From positions 1 through 33,427 of the forward strand of contig JAFXTY010000007.1 of assembly GCA_017535435.1 (NCBI GenBank): a stretch of 33,427 nt of DNA, read 5' to 3'. This document shows, piece after piece, positions 1 to 8,425 of the stretch (position 1 is its first letter; each line of letters begins with the position of its first letter). This DNA comes from Spirochaetia bacterium. GTDB taxonomy: Bacteria; Spirochaetota; Spirochaetia; CADAEX01. A model generated the notes under the pieces. It ran no database searches and was not told the origin of the DNA. It saw only the letters and a program-made list of their open reading frames with translations. A program made the translations under genes and the position numbers.

Positions 1-413
1 AGGTTGGTATGGAGATTGCCCGGAAGATGGGCGAGGATCCACGGGTAGTGAACGCCATCGGAGCTCACCACAATGATATCGAGCCTACAACTCTGGAAGC
101 CATAATCGTGCAGATTGCAGATGCAATTTCTGCCGCACGGCCTGGCGCCCGGAAAGAGACTATCGACAACTATATCAAGCGGCTTGAGAACCTGGAGAAT
201 GTTGCACTCCAGTTCGAGGGCATTGAAAAAGCATATGCAATCCAGGCAGGCCGTGAGCTGCGTATCCTGGTGAACAGCGACCAGATCAACGACGAGAAGG
301 CTGCGGAGCTGTGCCGCCAGATCACCAAGAAGATCGAGACAGACCTGCGCTATCCTGGAAGAATCAGGGTTACAATAATCCGCGAGACCCGGATAGTGGA
401 ATATGCCCGCTGA
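1..413 (+). CDS. rny: Ribonuclease Y, C-terminal part (5' end outside window)
   Basis: This is the 3' end of the gene for RNase Y, the membrane-anchored endoribonuclease that starts mRNA decay in many bacteria. The frame is open from base 3 with no start needed. The visible part covers the end of the HD domain ([13 protein letters not shown], then [17 protein letters not shown]) and the conserved tail ending in [13 protein letters not shown]-type sequence (here [15 protein letters not shown]), which matches the family's C-terminus. The N-terminal membrane helix, coiled coil and KH domain lie upstream of the window. The stop codon overlaps the start of the following ymdB gene by 11 nt, and rny-ymdB adjacency is common in bacteria, so the two are very likely cotranscribed. 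Identification is from recalled family motifs. Confidence 0.93.
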   Translation, partial: VGMEIARKMGEDPRVVNAIGAHHNDIEPTTLEAIIVQIADAISAARPGARKETIDNYIKRLENLENVALQFEGIEKAYAIQAGRELRILVNSDQINDEKAAELCRQITKKIETDLRYPGRIRVTIIRETRIVEYAR

Positions 414-1194
414 TACAATCAACATCCTGTTCCTTGGAGACATAATAGGTCAGCCTGGGAACAGGGCTGTTTTCTTTAATCTTAAGAACCTCATAAAAAA
501 ATACAATGCAGACTTCACTGTGGTGAACGGCGAGAACTCGGCCGAAGGCTTCGGCATTCTCCCTGCCGCGGCAGACCAGATGTTCCAGGGTGGTGCTGAT
601 GTCATAACTACCGGCAACCACGTTTGGCAGAAGGCCGAGATCTATCCATATCTGGATGAGAAGGAGACTATACTGCGTCCTGCCAATTTCCCTGCAGGAG
701 TACCGGGACACGGAAGCTGTGTTGTGGAAAAGCATGGGGCCAAGCTGGCTGTCATGAACCTGCAGGGAAGGGAGAACATGAGCACCATAGATTGTCCTTT
801 CCGGTGCGGCAGGGAGCTGGCAAAAAAGCTTAAGAAGGATACCCCTCTTATCCTGGTGGATTTTCATGCCGAATCAAGCTCAGAGAAAGAGGCTCTTGCC
901 TGCTGGCTGGATGGCCAGGTCAGTGCTGTGGTAGGAACTCACACCCATGTGCAGACAGCTGATGAGCGGATACTTAAGGGGGGCACAGCATACATAACAG
1001 ATGTTGGAATGACTGGTCCCGAAGACTCTGTAATTGGAACAATAAAAGAGATTTCCATAGAGCGCTCTCTTACTCAGATGCCCCTGAAGATGGAGATTGC
1101 GGATCTGCCTGTCACATTCTGCGGCGTGTTGATCAAGGCCGATGCCCAGAGCGGCAAGGCTCTTTCCATAGTACGCCTTGCAGAGCCAGTCTGA
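403..1194 (+). CDS. ymdB: YmdB-family metallophosphoesterase (cyclic nucleotide phosphodiesterase)
   Basis: A 263-residue calcineurin-like metallophosphoesterase of the YmdB/TIGR00282 family; characterised members hydrolyse 2',3'-cyclic nucleotides or cAMP and bind two metal ions. The metal-ligand motifs appear in order: FLGDIIG near residue 10, VNGENSAEG near 45, TTGNHVW near 67, VDFHAE near 150 and [10 protein letters not shown] near 178. The length is normal for the family. It starts inside the last codons of rny (11-nt overlap) and ends 5 nt before tlyA, so the three form one transcription unit. The overlap with rny fits a role linked to RNA turnover, which is known for the Bacillus homologue; which substrate is used here is not readable from the sequence. 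Confidence 0.93.
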   Translation: MPADTINILFLGDIIGQPGNRAVFFNLKNLIKKYNADFTVVNGENSAEGFGILPAAADQMFQGGADVITTGNHVWQKAEIYPYLDEKETILRPANFPAGVPGHGSCVVEKHGAKLAVMNLQGRENMSTIDCPFRCGRELAKKLKKDTPLILVDFHAESSSEKEALACWLDGQVSAVVGTHTHVQTADERILKGGTAYITDVGMTGPEDSVIGTIKEISIERSLTQMPLKMEIADLPVTFCGVLIKADAQSGKALSIVRLAEPV

Positions 1195-1199
1195 AGAGT

Positions 1200-1931
1200 A
1201 TGAAAAAGGTACCGCTCCTTACCCTTCTTAAAAAAAACTATCCCCAATATTCAAACGATAAACTCTATTCCCATATTCTATGCGGTGAAGTCATAGTGGA
1301 CGGGGGAACGATAAAAAATCCCAAGGAGCTTTTCCCTGAGGATACTCCGGTGGTGCTGACTGACAGAAAGTTTGTATCCAGGGGCGGGTTCAAACTTGAG
1401 AAGGCGCTTGAGTATTGGGGTATTGATGTGAAAGGCAAAGTTGTGCTGGATGCAGGAAGCTCCACCGGGGGGTTTACCGACTGCCTGCTGCAGCATGGGG
1501 CATCCTGTGTCCACGCAGTGGACTCCGGGTCCAACCAGCTGGACTTTAAACTGCGCCAGAATCCGGCGGTGCTGGTCAGGGAAAAAACCAACATAATGGA
1601 TGTAGCCCCGGGGGATCTGGAACCCAAGCCAGACCTGGCGGTCTGCGATCTTTCCTTCCGTTCCATAGTCCATGCTGCTTCCCATATTTTGGCCCTGACC
1701 AGGGAAAAAAAGCTTATAGCCTTGGTCAAACCTCAGTTCGAGGAACGGGGGCTGGTGCCTGGTTTCGACGGTGTTATACGGAAGGAGGAGGATGTCCGCC
1801 GGGTTCTGGCCGAGACTGCCCGCCTTCTGGCCGAAGACAGCTCTTACATAGCCGATATGATAGAGTCCCCCATAAAGGGCACCAAGGGAAACCGGGAATT
1901 TCTGTGCATAATCACTGATTCTATTCAATAA
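1200..1931 (+). CDS. tlyA: TlyA-family rRNA 2'-O-methyltransferase (S4 + FtsJ domains)
   Basis: A 243-residue protein with an N-terminal S4-type RNA-binding domain (about residues 1-60) and a FtsJ/RrmJ-like Rossmann methyltransferase domain. The SAM-binding motif VLDAGSSTGGFTD is near residue 83, with further catalytic-site segments SRGGFKLEKAL, CDLSFRS, VKPQFE and KGTKGNREFL, matching the TlyA/hemolysin-A family that methylates ribose 2'-OH groups in 16S and/or 23S rRNA. The old name haemolysin is probably misleading. The start follows the ymdB stop by 5 nt with only a weak AAGAG ribosome site. Its 3' end overlaps by 11 nt the convergent HAD phosphatase gene on the other strand. Confidence 0.9.
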   Translation: MKKVPLLTLLKKNYPQYSNDKLYSHILCGEVIVDGGTIKNPKELFPEDTPVVLTDRKFVSRGGFKLEKALEYWGIDVKGKVVLDAGSSTGGFTDCLLQHGASCVHAVDSGSNQLDFKLRQNPAVLVREKTNIMDVAPGDLEPKPDLAVCDLSFRSIVHAASHILALTREKKLIALVKPQFEERGLVPGFDGVIRKEEDVRRVLAETARLLAEDSSYIADMIESPIKGTKGNREFLCIITDSIQ

Positions 1932-2556
1932 GGGCCGGTATCTGCATCAGGCTTTTCACTACTGGGCGTCCTGTGGCCTTAAGCTTTTCCTCGCACTGAT
2001 GTCCTCCGGAGAATAGTATGCAGTCGGCCCCGATGGCGGCGGCAGTCTCGGCGTCGTGTGCAGTATCTCCGATCATAAGCATCTTTTCCTTGGAAAAACT
2101 TTCACTTTTTGTATATTCCACAGCCCAGCTTATTTTGGAGCCTCCCTGAAGATCTTTGGAGCCCAGTACTGCCTCGAAATAGCCTTTTATACCAAAACTG
2201 CATAAAAAATCAATAACATCAGGGGTGTGAGCCGCTGTAATTATGATCTGCCTGCACCTTTTCTCCCTGAAATAATCCAGCATCTGGAGGGCTCCGGAAA
2301 TCAGCTGGGCATCCTTCACATACCTGGGATAGCTTTCGTAGAATTCCTTCACTATAGTGTCAAAAGTAACCACCTTAAGGTCGAAGATATGCTCATAAGC
2401 CTTGATAATCGGGTTGTCCACATAGCTCCGGTAGGTCTGTAAATCCAGAACTGGCATATTCCTTTTCCGCAGCATGTCGTTCACACATTCCATGCAAATA
2501 TGTGCGTCATCAAGCAAAGTGCCGTTCCAGTCCCAGACAATGGTGGTGTATTTCAT
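1921..2556 (-). CDS. HAD-superfamily phosphatase (phosphoglycolate phosphatase-like)
   Basis: A 211-residue haloacid dehalogenase-like hydrolase with a helical cap. Motif I is DWNGTLLDD at residues 9-17, motif II is IITAAH near 100, and motif III/IV is MIGDTAHDAETA near 160. The nucleophile Asp9 is present, but the usual second Asp of DxD is Asn11; I recall the DWNGT form in many bacterial HAD proteins of this clade, so this may not mean loss of activity. The substrate cannot be told from sequence. Translation probably begins at the ATG at 2554-2556: a well-spaced promoter lies so close upstream that the mRNA would start at or next to the ATG. The gene converges on tlyA, overlapping it by 11 nt. 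Confidence 0.82.
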   Translation of the reverse strand: MKYTTIVWDWNGTLLDDAHICMECVNDMLRKRNMPVLDLQTYRSYVDNPIIKAYEHIFDLKVVTFDTIVKEFYESYPRYVKDAQLISGALQMLDYFREKRCRQIIITAAHTPDVIDFLCSFGIKGYFEAVLGSKDLQGGSKISWAVEYTKSESFSKEKMLMIGDTAHDAETAAAIGADCILFSGGHQCEEKLKATGRPVVKSLMQIPALIE

Positions 2557-2562
2557 ATCCCT

Positions 2563-2591
2563 ACTGTAACGGTTTACAAATTCTTCTGCAA
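2563..2591 (-). promoter_or_regulatory. Sigma70-type promoter of the HAD gene, likely leaderless
   Basis: On the minus strand, TTGCAG (2591-2586) and TACAGT (2568-2563) are separated by exactly 17 bp. Only 6 nt separate the -10 box from the ATG (2556-2554), so the expected +1 falls on the start codon. The AGGGAT between them is too close to act as a normal ribosome site. Confidence 0.5.
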
Positions 2592-2613
2592 GGTAAAAAA
2601 ATTGAAAACTCTA

Positions 2614-2642
2614 TTGACTTTCCTGTGCAGTTTTAATATTCT
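2614..2642 (+). promoter_or_regulatory. Promoter of the tRNA-Thr/tRNA-Tyr operon
   Basis: TTGACT at 2614-2619 and TATTCT at 2637-2642 with a 17-bp spacer. The expected transcription start near 2649 lies a few bases before the mature 5' end of tRNA-Thr at 2656, as expected for a tRNA promoter. Confidence 0.6.
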
Positions 2643-2655
2643 AATCAAAGCTGAT

Positions 2656-2729
2656 GCCACCTTAGCTCAGCTGGCCAGAGCACGTGACTTGTAATCTCGG
2701 GGTCGTCCGTTCGAATCGGACAGGTGGCT
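2656..2729 (+). tRNA. tRNA-Thr (anticodon UGU)
   Basis: A complete 74-nt cloverleaf: acceptor GCCACCT (2656-2662) pairs with AGGTGGC (2722-2728), D stem GCTC/GAGC, anticodon stem CGTGA/TCTCG with one T-T mismatch, anticodon TGT at 2690-2692, and T stem GTCCG/CGGAC around the loop TTCGAAT. The discriminator is T2729. No CCA is encoded, so CCA-adding enzyme must finish the 3' end. Confidence 0.96.
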
Positions 2730-2737
2730 GTAAAACT

Positions 2738-2819
2738 GGGGAGATTCCCGAGCGGTCAAAGGGGGCAGACTGTAAATCTGTTGACTCAGTCTTCATAGGT
2801 CCGAATCCTATTCTCCCCA
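2738..2819 (+). tRNA. tRNA-Tyr (anticodon GUA)
   Basis: An 82-nt class II tRNA with the long variable arm expected for bacterial tRNA-Tyr. Acceptor GGGGAGA (2738-2744) pairs with TCTCCCC (2812-2818) and the discriminator is A2819. The anticodon stem GCAGA/TCTGT flanks the loop CTGTAAA, with anticodon GTA at 2772-2774. No CCA is encoded. It lies 8 nt behind tRNA-Thr and shares its promoter and terminator. Confidence 0.96.
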
Positions 2820-2820
2820 T

Positions 2821-2852
2821 TGCCTCCTGATTTTTCAGGAGGCATTTTTTTT
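2821..2852 (+). terminator. Rho-independent terminator after the tRNA pair
   Basis: A perfect 10-bp stem TGCCTCCTGA / TCAGGAGGCA with a TTTT loop is followed directly by eight T residues. It begins 2 nt after the tRNA-Tyr discriminator and ends 14 nt before the next gene. Confidence 0.92.
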
Positions 2853-2866
2853 CTTAAGGCGGTTTT

Positions 2867-3304
2867 ATGGAAGAGCCTTTTTACAAAGATGGTCTCCATT
2901 TCGAATGCCAGCGCTGCTCCGGCTGCTGCCGGTTTGATCCTGGTTATGTCTTCCTCTCCCATGAAGATCTGGAAAAGCTTGCCGCAAAACTTTCCCTGAC
3001 TCAGGATGAATTTCTTGAAAAATATTGTGTTAAAGTGGACATAGGGGGAACTTTCCGTATAAGCTTGATAGAGAAGGAGAACTTCGACTGTATATTCTGG
3101 CGGGACGGAGGCTGCGCTGTGTATGATGCAAGACCTCTGCAGTGCAGGAGCTTCCCTTTCTGGGCTCCTTATCTGGAATCCAAGGAGGACTGGGACAGCC
3201 TTGCATCCTCCTGCCCCGGGGTGAACAAAGGAAAGCTCCACACCCGGGAAGAGATAGAGGAGCATCTTGCCAGACGGAAGATGGAGAAACTTATCACAAT
3301 ATGA
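2867..3304 (+). CDS. YkgJ/UPF0153-family cysteine-cluster protein
   Basis: A 145-residue protein of the YkgJ family, described as putative zinc- or iron-chelating proteins of unknown activity. The signature is the N-terminal CQRCSGCCRFDPGYVFLS segment (about residues 14-31), followed by CAVYDARPLQCRSFPFW near residue 85 and a late SSCPGV motif; together these give the cysteine pattern thought to bind a metal cluster. An AAGGCGG sequence 4 nt before the ATG may serve as ribosome site. The stop overlaps the start of a 65-residue gene (ATGA), which in turn overlaps mltG in the same way, so the three are translationally coupled. I see no clear promoter between the preceding terminator and the ATG. 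Confidence 0.83.
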   Translation: MEEPFYKDGLHFECQRCSGCCRFDPGYVFLSHEDLEKLAAKLSLTQDEFLEKYCVKVDIGGTFRISLIEKENFDCIFWRDGGCAVYDARPLQCRSFPFWAPYLESKEDWDSLASSCPGVNKGKLHTREEIEEHLARRKMEKLITI

Positions 3305-3498
3305 CAGAAATAGACCAGAGCTTATGCAATGAACTTTATTTTCTCCTCTCTGCTGTGGAAAACACTCTTTCTCCTTCGCTCTATGCCTTCAAATGCCAGC
3401 TTGAGAGACAGGTGTACCAGCAGTTCTCCATCCAGGAGATAGAGCGTCTCAAGGCTCTGGCAAAAGAAAACCTTGCATCATCTAAGGAGAAAAAATGA
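3301..3498 (+). CDS. Small conserved-looking hypothetical protein (65 aa)
   Basis: A 65-residue reading frame beginning MTEIDQSLCNELYFLLSAVE and ending in the charged tail LASSKEKK. I do not recognise the family. Evidence for reality is architectural: its ATG overlaps the stop of the YkgJ-like gene (ATGA at 3301) and its TGA overlaps the ATG of mltG (ATGA at 3495), so it exactly fills the space between two real genes. It is predicted to be largely helical, with no signal peptide or membrane segment. A longer reading in the same frame begins at 3142, but that part overlaps the YkgJ-like gene out of frame and looks like a shadow. Confidence 0.68.
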   Translation: MTEIDQSLCNELYFLLSAVENTLSPSLYAFKCQLERQVYQQFSIQEIERLKALAKENLASSKEKK

Positions 3499-4529
3499 TG
3501 AAGCTTCTGGCAGCTCTCCTTATTTTCTTCATAGCTGTCCTTTTGCTGTTCGGCATTGCTGCAGGAGGTGCCTGGTATGCCTGGAGCTACTATGGTCAGT
3601 GTGCAGACCCGGAAGGGGAGACAGTAGTGTTCACCGTGGAGCATGGAGAGCACCTGCCCGAAATTGCAGCCCGGCTTGAGTCGCAGCACCTTATAAAATC
3701 TGCCCTTTTTATGCGTATCATTGCCAAACTGGATAAGACAGAGAACAGCTTCAAATCGGGTCAGTACAACTTAAGCCCTGCCATGACTCCCCGCCAGATC
3801 CAGAATCTTCTGGTGGCTGGTACCGGCATCAATATAAAAGTGACAATCCCGGAGGGAATCACCCTGAACCGCATAGCTGCCATCCTGGAGGAGGCCGACC
3901 TGGCCAAGGCCGATGAGTTCATAGCGGCGGCCCATGACAAGGAGCTTCTTGCCCAGTATTTCATTACCGCCGACAGTGCCCAGGGCTATATCTTTCCCGA
4001 TTCCTATCTGTTCCAGAAAGGGCTCTCTGCAAAGACAGTGCTCTCTGCCATGCTGGACACCTTCTATGCCAAACTGGATTCATTCTATCCTGACTGGAAG
4101 CACCTTAAGCCGGAAGAGGTCTACAGCAAGGTCATCCTTGCCTCTATAGTGGAGCGGGAGTACCGTCTGCCCCAGGAGGCCCCCCTCATTGCATCGGTGT
4201 TCTACAACAGGCTTGAGCACAACATAGCTCTCTCATCCTGTGCCACAGTGGAATACATAATCACCGAGGTCCAGGGGAAAAAGCATCCCGAATACATAAC
4301 CTACGACGACCTTAGGATAAAATCTCCATACAACACCTACCTGAACAGGGGACTTCCCCCCACTCCTATCTGCAACCCAGGTGCCGTTTCCCTGGAGGCT
4401 GCCTTCAATCCGCCGGAGACCGACTACCTTTACTTCCTGCTCAAGAACAAGGAGACCGGGGAGCACTATTTCTCCAAGCGGTTCTCGGAGCATAACAACG
4501 CCAGGGTGCTTTACCTTAAGAAGCGGTGA
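3495..4529 (+). CDS. mltG: Endolytic murein transglycosylase MltG (YceG-like)
   Basis: A 344-residue inner-membrane enzyme that cuts nascent glycan strands, helping set peptidoglycan chain length. The N-terminus is a single membrane anchor (about residues 3-28, LLAALLIFFIAVLLLFGIAA), followed by a LysM-like segment and the YceG catalytic domain. The catalytic glutamate lies in ASIVEREYR (Glu220), and the family motifs VFYNRL, SPYNTYLNRGLPPTPICNPG and YLYFLL-type sequence follow in order. The length is typical. It is the last gene of the three-gene coupled operon starting with the YkgJ-like gene. The stop is followed at once by the promoter of the next small membrane protein gene. Confidence 0.95.
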   Translation: MMKLLAALLIFFIAVLLLFGIAAGGAWYAWSYYGQCADPEGETVVFTVEHGEHLPEIAARLESQHLIKSALFMRIIAKLDKTENSFKSGQYNLSPAMTPRQIQNLLVAGTGINIKVTIPEGITLNRIAAILEEADLAKADEFIAAAHDKELLAQYFITADSAQGYIFPDSYLFQKGLSAKTVLSAMLDTFYAKLDSFYPDWKHLKPEEVYSKVILASIVEREYRLPQEAPLIASVFYNRLEHNIALSSCATVEYIITEVQGKKHPEYITYDDLRIKSPYNTYLNRGLPPTPICNPGAVSLEAAFNPPETDYLYFLLKNKETGEHYFSKRFSEHNNARVLYLKKR

Positions 4530-4530
4530 C

Positions 4531-4559
4531 TTGCGCTCTGGAAATAATTGATGTAAAAT
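4531..4559 (+). promoter_or_regulatory. Promoter of the small membrane protein gene
   Basis: TTGCGC at 4531-4536 and TAAAAT at 4554-4559 with a 17-bp spacer, directly after the mltG stop. The predicted start near 4566 would leave a short leader containing the AGAAGAGGG ribosome-site region before the ATG at 4580. Confidence 0.5.
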
Positions 4560-4579
4560 AAAAGAAGAGGGTTATTTAT

Positions 4580-4852
4580 ATGGCTTTATTCGGCATGATA
4601 GTATGCCTTGCTGCAATTATTGCAATCATTATTTTAGCTGGACTCAAGATCAAGTCAAAATGGCTGGCCATTATTGCCGCTGTTGTATTGAGCTGTGTTG
4701 TAATGATGCCGTTTTCCTGCTGCGCAGGCAAGTGGTATAAGAAGCACAAGGAGCAGGTCAAGATAGAGAGGGCTGCAGAAAAGAAGGCTGCAGAGCAGGC
4801 TGAAAAGGCTAAAGAAAAGGCAGAGCAGCTCCCGGATAAAAGCAACCTTTAA
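4580..4852 (+). CDS. Small two-pass membrane protein with charged coiled tail
   Basis: A 90-residue protein I do not recognise. Two hydrophobic helices (about residues 3-22 and 27-48, the second ending VVMMPFSCCAG with two adjacent cysteines) are followed by a Lys/Glu/Ala-rich tail of about 40 residues that should form a continuous charged helix in the cytoplasm. A ribosome-site region AGAAGAGGG lies 9 nt before the ATG, and a separate 17-bp-spaced promoter precedes it. A reading frame on the opposite strand is only its shadow. A membrane-attached helical scaffold is possible, but no function can be assigned. Confidence 0.72.
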   Translation: MALFGMIVCLAAIIAIIILAGLKIKSKWLAIIAAVVLSCVVMMPFSCCAGKWYKKHKEQVKIERAAEKKAAEQAEKAKEKAEQLPDKSNL

Positions 4853-4890
4853 TTATACAATATTTTTATAGCATCTGTCCTCTTTGTTTA

Positions 4891-4919
4891 TTTACAATTT
4901 CCTATTTTTTTAGTATATT
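4891..4919 (+). promoter_or_regulatory. Promoter of the dnaG-rpoD block, likely leaderless
   Basis: TTTACA at 4891-4896 and TATATT at 4914-4919 with an exact 17-bp spacer. The dnaG ATG begins at 4927, only 7 nt after the -10 box, so the predicted +1 falls at or next to the start codon. No Shine-Dalgarno sequence precedes the ATG. Confidence 0.6.
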
Positions 4920-4926
4920 AAATAGA

Positions 4927-6690
4927 ATGTTCCTCCCTGACGAAATTATAAAAGAAATCGCAGACAGAACCGATATCGAGCAGCTTATCGGGCGGTATGT
5001 GACTCTCCAGCGGGCCGGCAGCCGGCTTAAAGGATTATGTCCATTCCACCATGAGAAGACTCCATCCTTCACTGTCTCCCCTGACAAGGGAGTTTTTCAC
5101 TGCTTTGGCTGCAAGAAAGGGGGCAACGCCTTCACCTTCCTTATGGAGATGGAGAAGATGACTTTCCCCGAGGCTGCCGAGTATCTGGCCAAGGAAGCAG
5201 GGATATCCCTGGAGGAATATAAGAACGCAGGGGCATATCAGGGATCCTCGGAGCGGCAGCAGCTTACCGACCTGTACGACAAGGTTGCAAATGCCCTTCA
5301 TTATATATTGCTGTCCACTCCCGAGGGCAAACCAGCTCTGGACTACCTCCTTGGCAGGGGAGTGACCCAGGAGATGATAGAGAAGTTCAAGCTGGGCTTT
5401 ATGCCGGCTGACCGGACCTGGCTCTACAACTTCCTTACCAAGAAGAACTACACTCCGGACTTCTTGGCCAAGACAGGCCTGTTCTCTGTCCGGTATCCTA
5501 AGATTTCCATATTCTCGGGCCGGGTCATCTACCCAGTGTTCTCCAAGCATGGGAATGCCATAGCCTTCGGCGGCCGCACCATGAAAAAGGATGAGCAGCC
5601 CAAATACATCAACTCGCCGGAGACCCTGGTCTTCAAGAAGCACGAGGAGCTCTACGGCCTTAACTTTGCCATGCTCTCCATGCGCAAAGCAGGGTTCTGC
5701 TATATAGTGGAAGGATACATGGATGTGATTGCAATGCACCAGGCCGGCATAGAGAATGTGGTGGCACCGCTGGGAACAGCCCTCACCGAGACTCAGGCTG
5801 CCATAATAAAGCGCAACGCTCCTCGTGTTGTGCTGCTCTTCGATGGTGATGCGGCCGGTGTCAAAGCTGCCGAGCGGGGAACCTTCATCTGCGAGAAGGA
5901 AGGGCTTATCTGCGACATAGTAAAGCTGCCCGGCGACAACGATCCTCAGGAAATTCTTAAAAAGAATGGGGCCGAGGCATTGCATAATTGCTTAAAATAT
6001 CCTATAAATTGCTTTGATTTCATATTGGAAAACTGCCTGAAGAATCTTGACCTTTCCCGCTCCCAGGGTATCATGGCTCTCTACAGCCGTATCTTCCCCC
6101 TGATCGATCTTTCAGATTCCGAAGTGCGTAAAGAACAGCGTCTAAAGGCTCTTGCCGATAAGATAAATGCCGATTATAAGTCGGTTTATAACGACTACAG
6201 CAAAAGAAAGGGGGGTGTGGGTCAGGATTCAAACAGTGTCACCGCTGTCCAGGAGAACCGGATTTCATCTGAGCTGTTCCTGCTTCTTGCAGTAATGGCC
6301 AACAGTCAGTATTTTGAGCTTGTCAGAGACGAGCTGACTGCCGATGATTTCTATGACAGCAGAGCACGGGATTTATTCATTACAATGGAAGAATGCTTTA
6401 GAAATGGAGTTTTCTCAGAGGATGTGATATTGAATCACCTTGAGAACGAAAAACTCAAAGAAATTATTATACAGAAGCTCTCTTCCGATGAATACAAAAT
6501 GAATGCTGAATCTATCATCAAGGACAGTATACGGAACGTCCAGATGAACAACCTGATGATAAAGAGGCTTCGGGTTGAGGGCATGATCCGTAGAGCGGCC
6601 TCGGAACAGGGAACTGTACCGGATGATCTTATTGCAGACAAGCAGTATTATGACGACGAAATTGAAAAATTAAAAGGGATGAGAAGTTAA
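4927..6690 (+). CDS. dnaG: DNA primase DnaG
   Basis: A 587-residue primase that makes RNA primers at the replication fork together with the DnaB helicase. The CHC2 zinc-binding domain shows Cys38, His41, Cys59 and Cys62 (CPFH...CFGC). The RNA-polymerase/TOPRIM core follows, with VEGYMDVIA (Glu262, Asp266) and LLFDGDAAG (Asp306, Asp308) as metal-binding acids. The C-terminal third is the less conserved helicase-interaction region. The first Met is at the normal distance from the zinc motif, so the start is secure even though no ribosome site is visible. The stop overlaps the rpoD ATG by one base. The dnaG-rpoD pairing is a classic bacterial macromolecular-synthesis arrangement. Confidence 0.97.
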   Translation: MFLPDEIIKEIADRTDIEQLIGRYVTLQRAGSRLKGLCPFHHEKTPSFTVSPDKGVFHCFGCKKGGNAFTFLMEMEKMTFPEAAEYLAKEAGISLEEYKNAGAYQGSSERQQLTDLYDKVANALHYILLSTPEGKPALDYLLGRGVTQEMIEKFKLGFMPADRTWLYNFLTKKNYTPDFLAKTGLFSVRYPKISIFSGRVIYPVFSKHGNAIAFGGRTMKKDEQPKYINSPETLVFKKHEELYGLNFAMLSMRKAGFCYIVEGYMDVIAMHQAGIENVVAPLGTALTETQAAIIKRNAPRVVLLFDGDAAGVKAAERGTFICEKEGLICDIVKLPGDNDPQEILKKNGAEALHNCLKYPINCFDFILENCLKNLDLSRSQGIMALYSRIFPLIDLSDSEVRKEQRLKALADKINADYKSVYNDYSKRKGGVGQDSNSVTAVQENRISSELFLLLAVMANSQYFELVRDELTADDFYDSRARDLFITMEECFRNGVFSEDVILNHLENEKLKEIIIQKLSSDEYKMNAESIIKDSIRNVQMNNLMIKRLRVEGMIRRAASEQGTVPDDLIADKQYYDDEIEKLKGMRS

Positions 6691-8414
6691 TGACAGAGTT
6701 GCAGAACGATCCTGCTATTAAAAAAATTATCGAGTATTGCAAAAACAAGAAGCGCATCACCTCTGATGAGCTGAATGACCTTCTGCCCGGCGAGCTTACC
6801 TCTCCCGACAAGCTTGATGAGATTATCGAGCTGTTGGAGAAGAATGACATTGTCCTGGATGATTCGGAAGAGGATTTTGATGGAGAAGATGGGGAGGATG
6901 ATGATGAAAAATCATCCAGCATGTCTTCGGATGATAAAGATGGGATTGTGGACGATCCTATCCGCCTCTATCTCCGGGAGATTGGAAAAGAGACACTCCT
7001 TACTGCAGAGCAGGAGGTGATTCTCTCCAAGCAGATGGAGGAGGGAGGGAATATCCTGAAACGGGTCATCAGCCATTCAGGAATCATTATTCCAGAGGCT
7101 TATATGTTGTCTCAGAAGGTTTTCTCCAGGGCCGAGGCAAACGAGCAGAACATGACCAAGAAGGAGATATCCGACCTTATGGCAGAGCGGCGCAGGCTCA
7201 ACCAGTTCTATAAAGAGCCGCTCAAGGATGTTCTCTCTTCCCTCAAGTCCTACATGGAGCAGAAGAACAAAATCTTAAGCCTTGGCGGCAACATCCTTGA
7301 GGACGAATCTCTCCGGCGCAAGGCGAAGAACATCATGAGCCATCTGAAGAACATGGATCTTCAGCAGGAGGAAATCAACAGCCTCTCTGAAAAGTTCATC
7401 GAGACTTCCCGCAAGATAGACAAATATATCACCGAGCAGCACAAGATAGAGAAGACCCTCGGGGTATCCACACCGGCAGAGCTCAGGACATTGGGACGCA
7501 GCCTTGCCACAGCATCCAAGCGGCGTGCAATTGAAGAGAAGCTGGGGCTTCCGGCAGAGGATATCAAGGAGAAAATCCGTATAATCCAGCTGAACGAGAA
7601 GAAGCTCCGGGGTATAGAGACTGATTTTGAGAACTCCATTGAAGAGATCTTGGCCATGTCAAAAGAGATAGAAGATGGCCTTGAGATGATGAAAAATGCA
7701 AAAAACAAGCTCATAAAATCAAACTTACGGCTTGTAGTAAGTATAGCAAAGAAATATACTAATAGAGGACTGCAGTTCTTCGATCTGGTTCAGGAAGGAA
7801 ACATAGGCCTTATCAAGGCAGTTGAGAAATTCGAGTACCGAAAGGGCTACAAATTCTCCACCTATGCGACATGGTGGATAAGGCAGGCCATAACCAGGTC
7901 TATTTCGGACCAGGCCCGGACTATCAGAGTTCCGGTGCACATGATCGAGCAGATCAACAAGGTTGTGCGGGAATCAAGGCAGATGATGCAGCTTCTGGGC
8001 AGGGAACCTACCGACGAGGAAGTTGCAGAGCGCCTGGGCTGGGCTGTAAGCAGGGTCAAGGCTGTGAAGAATGTGGCCCGGGAACCTATATCCCTGGAGA
8101 CCCCGATTGGAGAGGAAGAGGATTCTCTTCTGGGAGACTTCATCGAGGACAAGGAAGTGGAGAACCCTGCTACAAGCACCGAGTTCAAGCTTCTGCAGGA
8201 ACATGTGCGGGAAGTGCTTGAGACTATCCCTCCGCGGGAGCAGGAAGTGCTTAAGATGAGGTTCGGACTTGAGGGTGGATATCCTCTTACTTTGGAAGAG
8301 GTGGGCCTCTATTTCAATGTCACCCGTGAGCGTATCAGGCAGATCGAGGCCAAGGCGCTCAGAAGGCTGCGGCATCCGAAACGGAGCTGCAAACTTAAAG
8401 ACTATACTGAGTAA
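6690..8414 (+). CDS. rpoD: RNA polymerase primary sigma factor (sigma70/SigA)
   Basis: A 574-residue housekeeping sigma factor. An N-terminal region 1.1-like segment with an acidic stretch (about residues 50-75) precedes region 1.2 ([11 protein letters not shown], about 89-99). A non-conserved insert of roughly 200 residues follows. Region 2 starts near residue 344 ([19 protein letters not shown]) and contains the -10-reading motif [15 protein letters not shown] and [12 protein letters not shown]. Region 4 ([16 protein letters not shown] from about 512, then [20 protein letters not shown]) reads the -35 box. These match the canonical primary sigma, consistent with the TTGACA/TATAAT-like promoters seen here. 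Its ATG overlaps the dnaG stop, so translation is coupled. Confidence 0.97.
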   Translation: MTELQNDPAIKKIIEYCKNKKRITSDELNDLLPGELTSPDKLDEIIELLEKNDIVLDDSEEDFDGEDGEDDDEKSSSMSSDDKDGIVDDPIRLYLREIGKETLLTAEQEVILSKQMEEGGNILKRVISHSGIIIPEAYMLSQKVFSRAEANEQNMTKKEISDLMAERRRLNQFYKEPLKDVLSSLKSYMEQKNKILSLGGNILEDESLRRKAKNIMSHLKNMDLQQEEINSLSEKFIETSRKIDKYITEQHKIEKTLGVSTPAELRTLGRSLATASKRRAIEEKLGLPAEDIKEKIRIIQLNEKKLRGIETDFENSIEEILAMSKEIEDGLEMMKNAKNKLIKSNLRLVVSIAKKYTNRGLQFFDLVQEGNIGLIKAVEKFEYRKGYKFSTYATWWIRQAITRSISDQARTIRVPVHMIEQINKVVRESRQMMQLLGREPTDEEVAERLGWAVSRVKAVKNVAREPISLETPIGEEEDSLLGDFIEDKEVENPATSTEFKLLQEHVREVLETIPPREQEVLKMRFGLEGGYPLTLEEVGLYFNVTRERIRQIEAKALRRLRHPKRSCKLKDYTE

Positions 8415-8425
8415 GGAGTAGTTAA

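Noticed and set aside
370-867. 165-codon minus-strand frame opposite ymdB
   Set aside because: It is fully antisense to the well-supported metallophosphoesterase gene and shows no family motif.
1265-1928. Two long minus-strand frames opposite tlyA
   Set aside because: Both are shadows of the tlyA coding sequence with no recognisable domain or ribosome site.
5035-5985. 316-codon minus-strand frame opposite dnaG
   Set aside because: Antisense shadow of the primase gene; the plus strand has all catalytic motifs.
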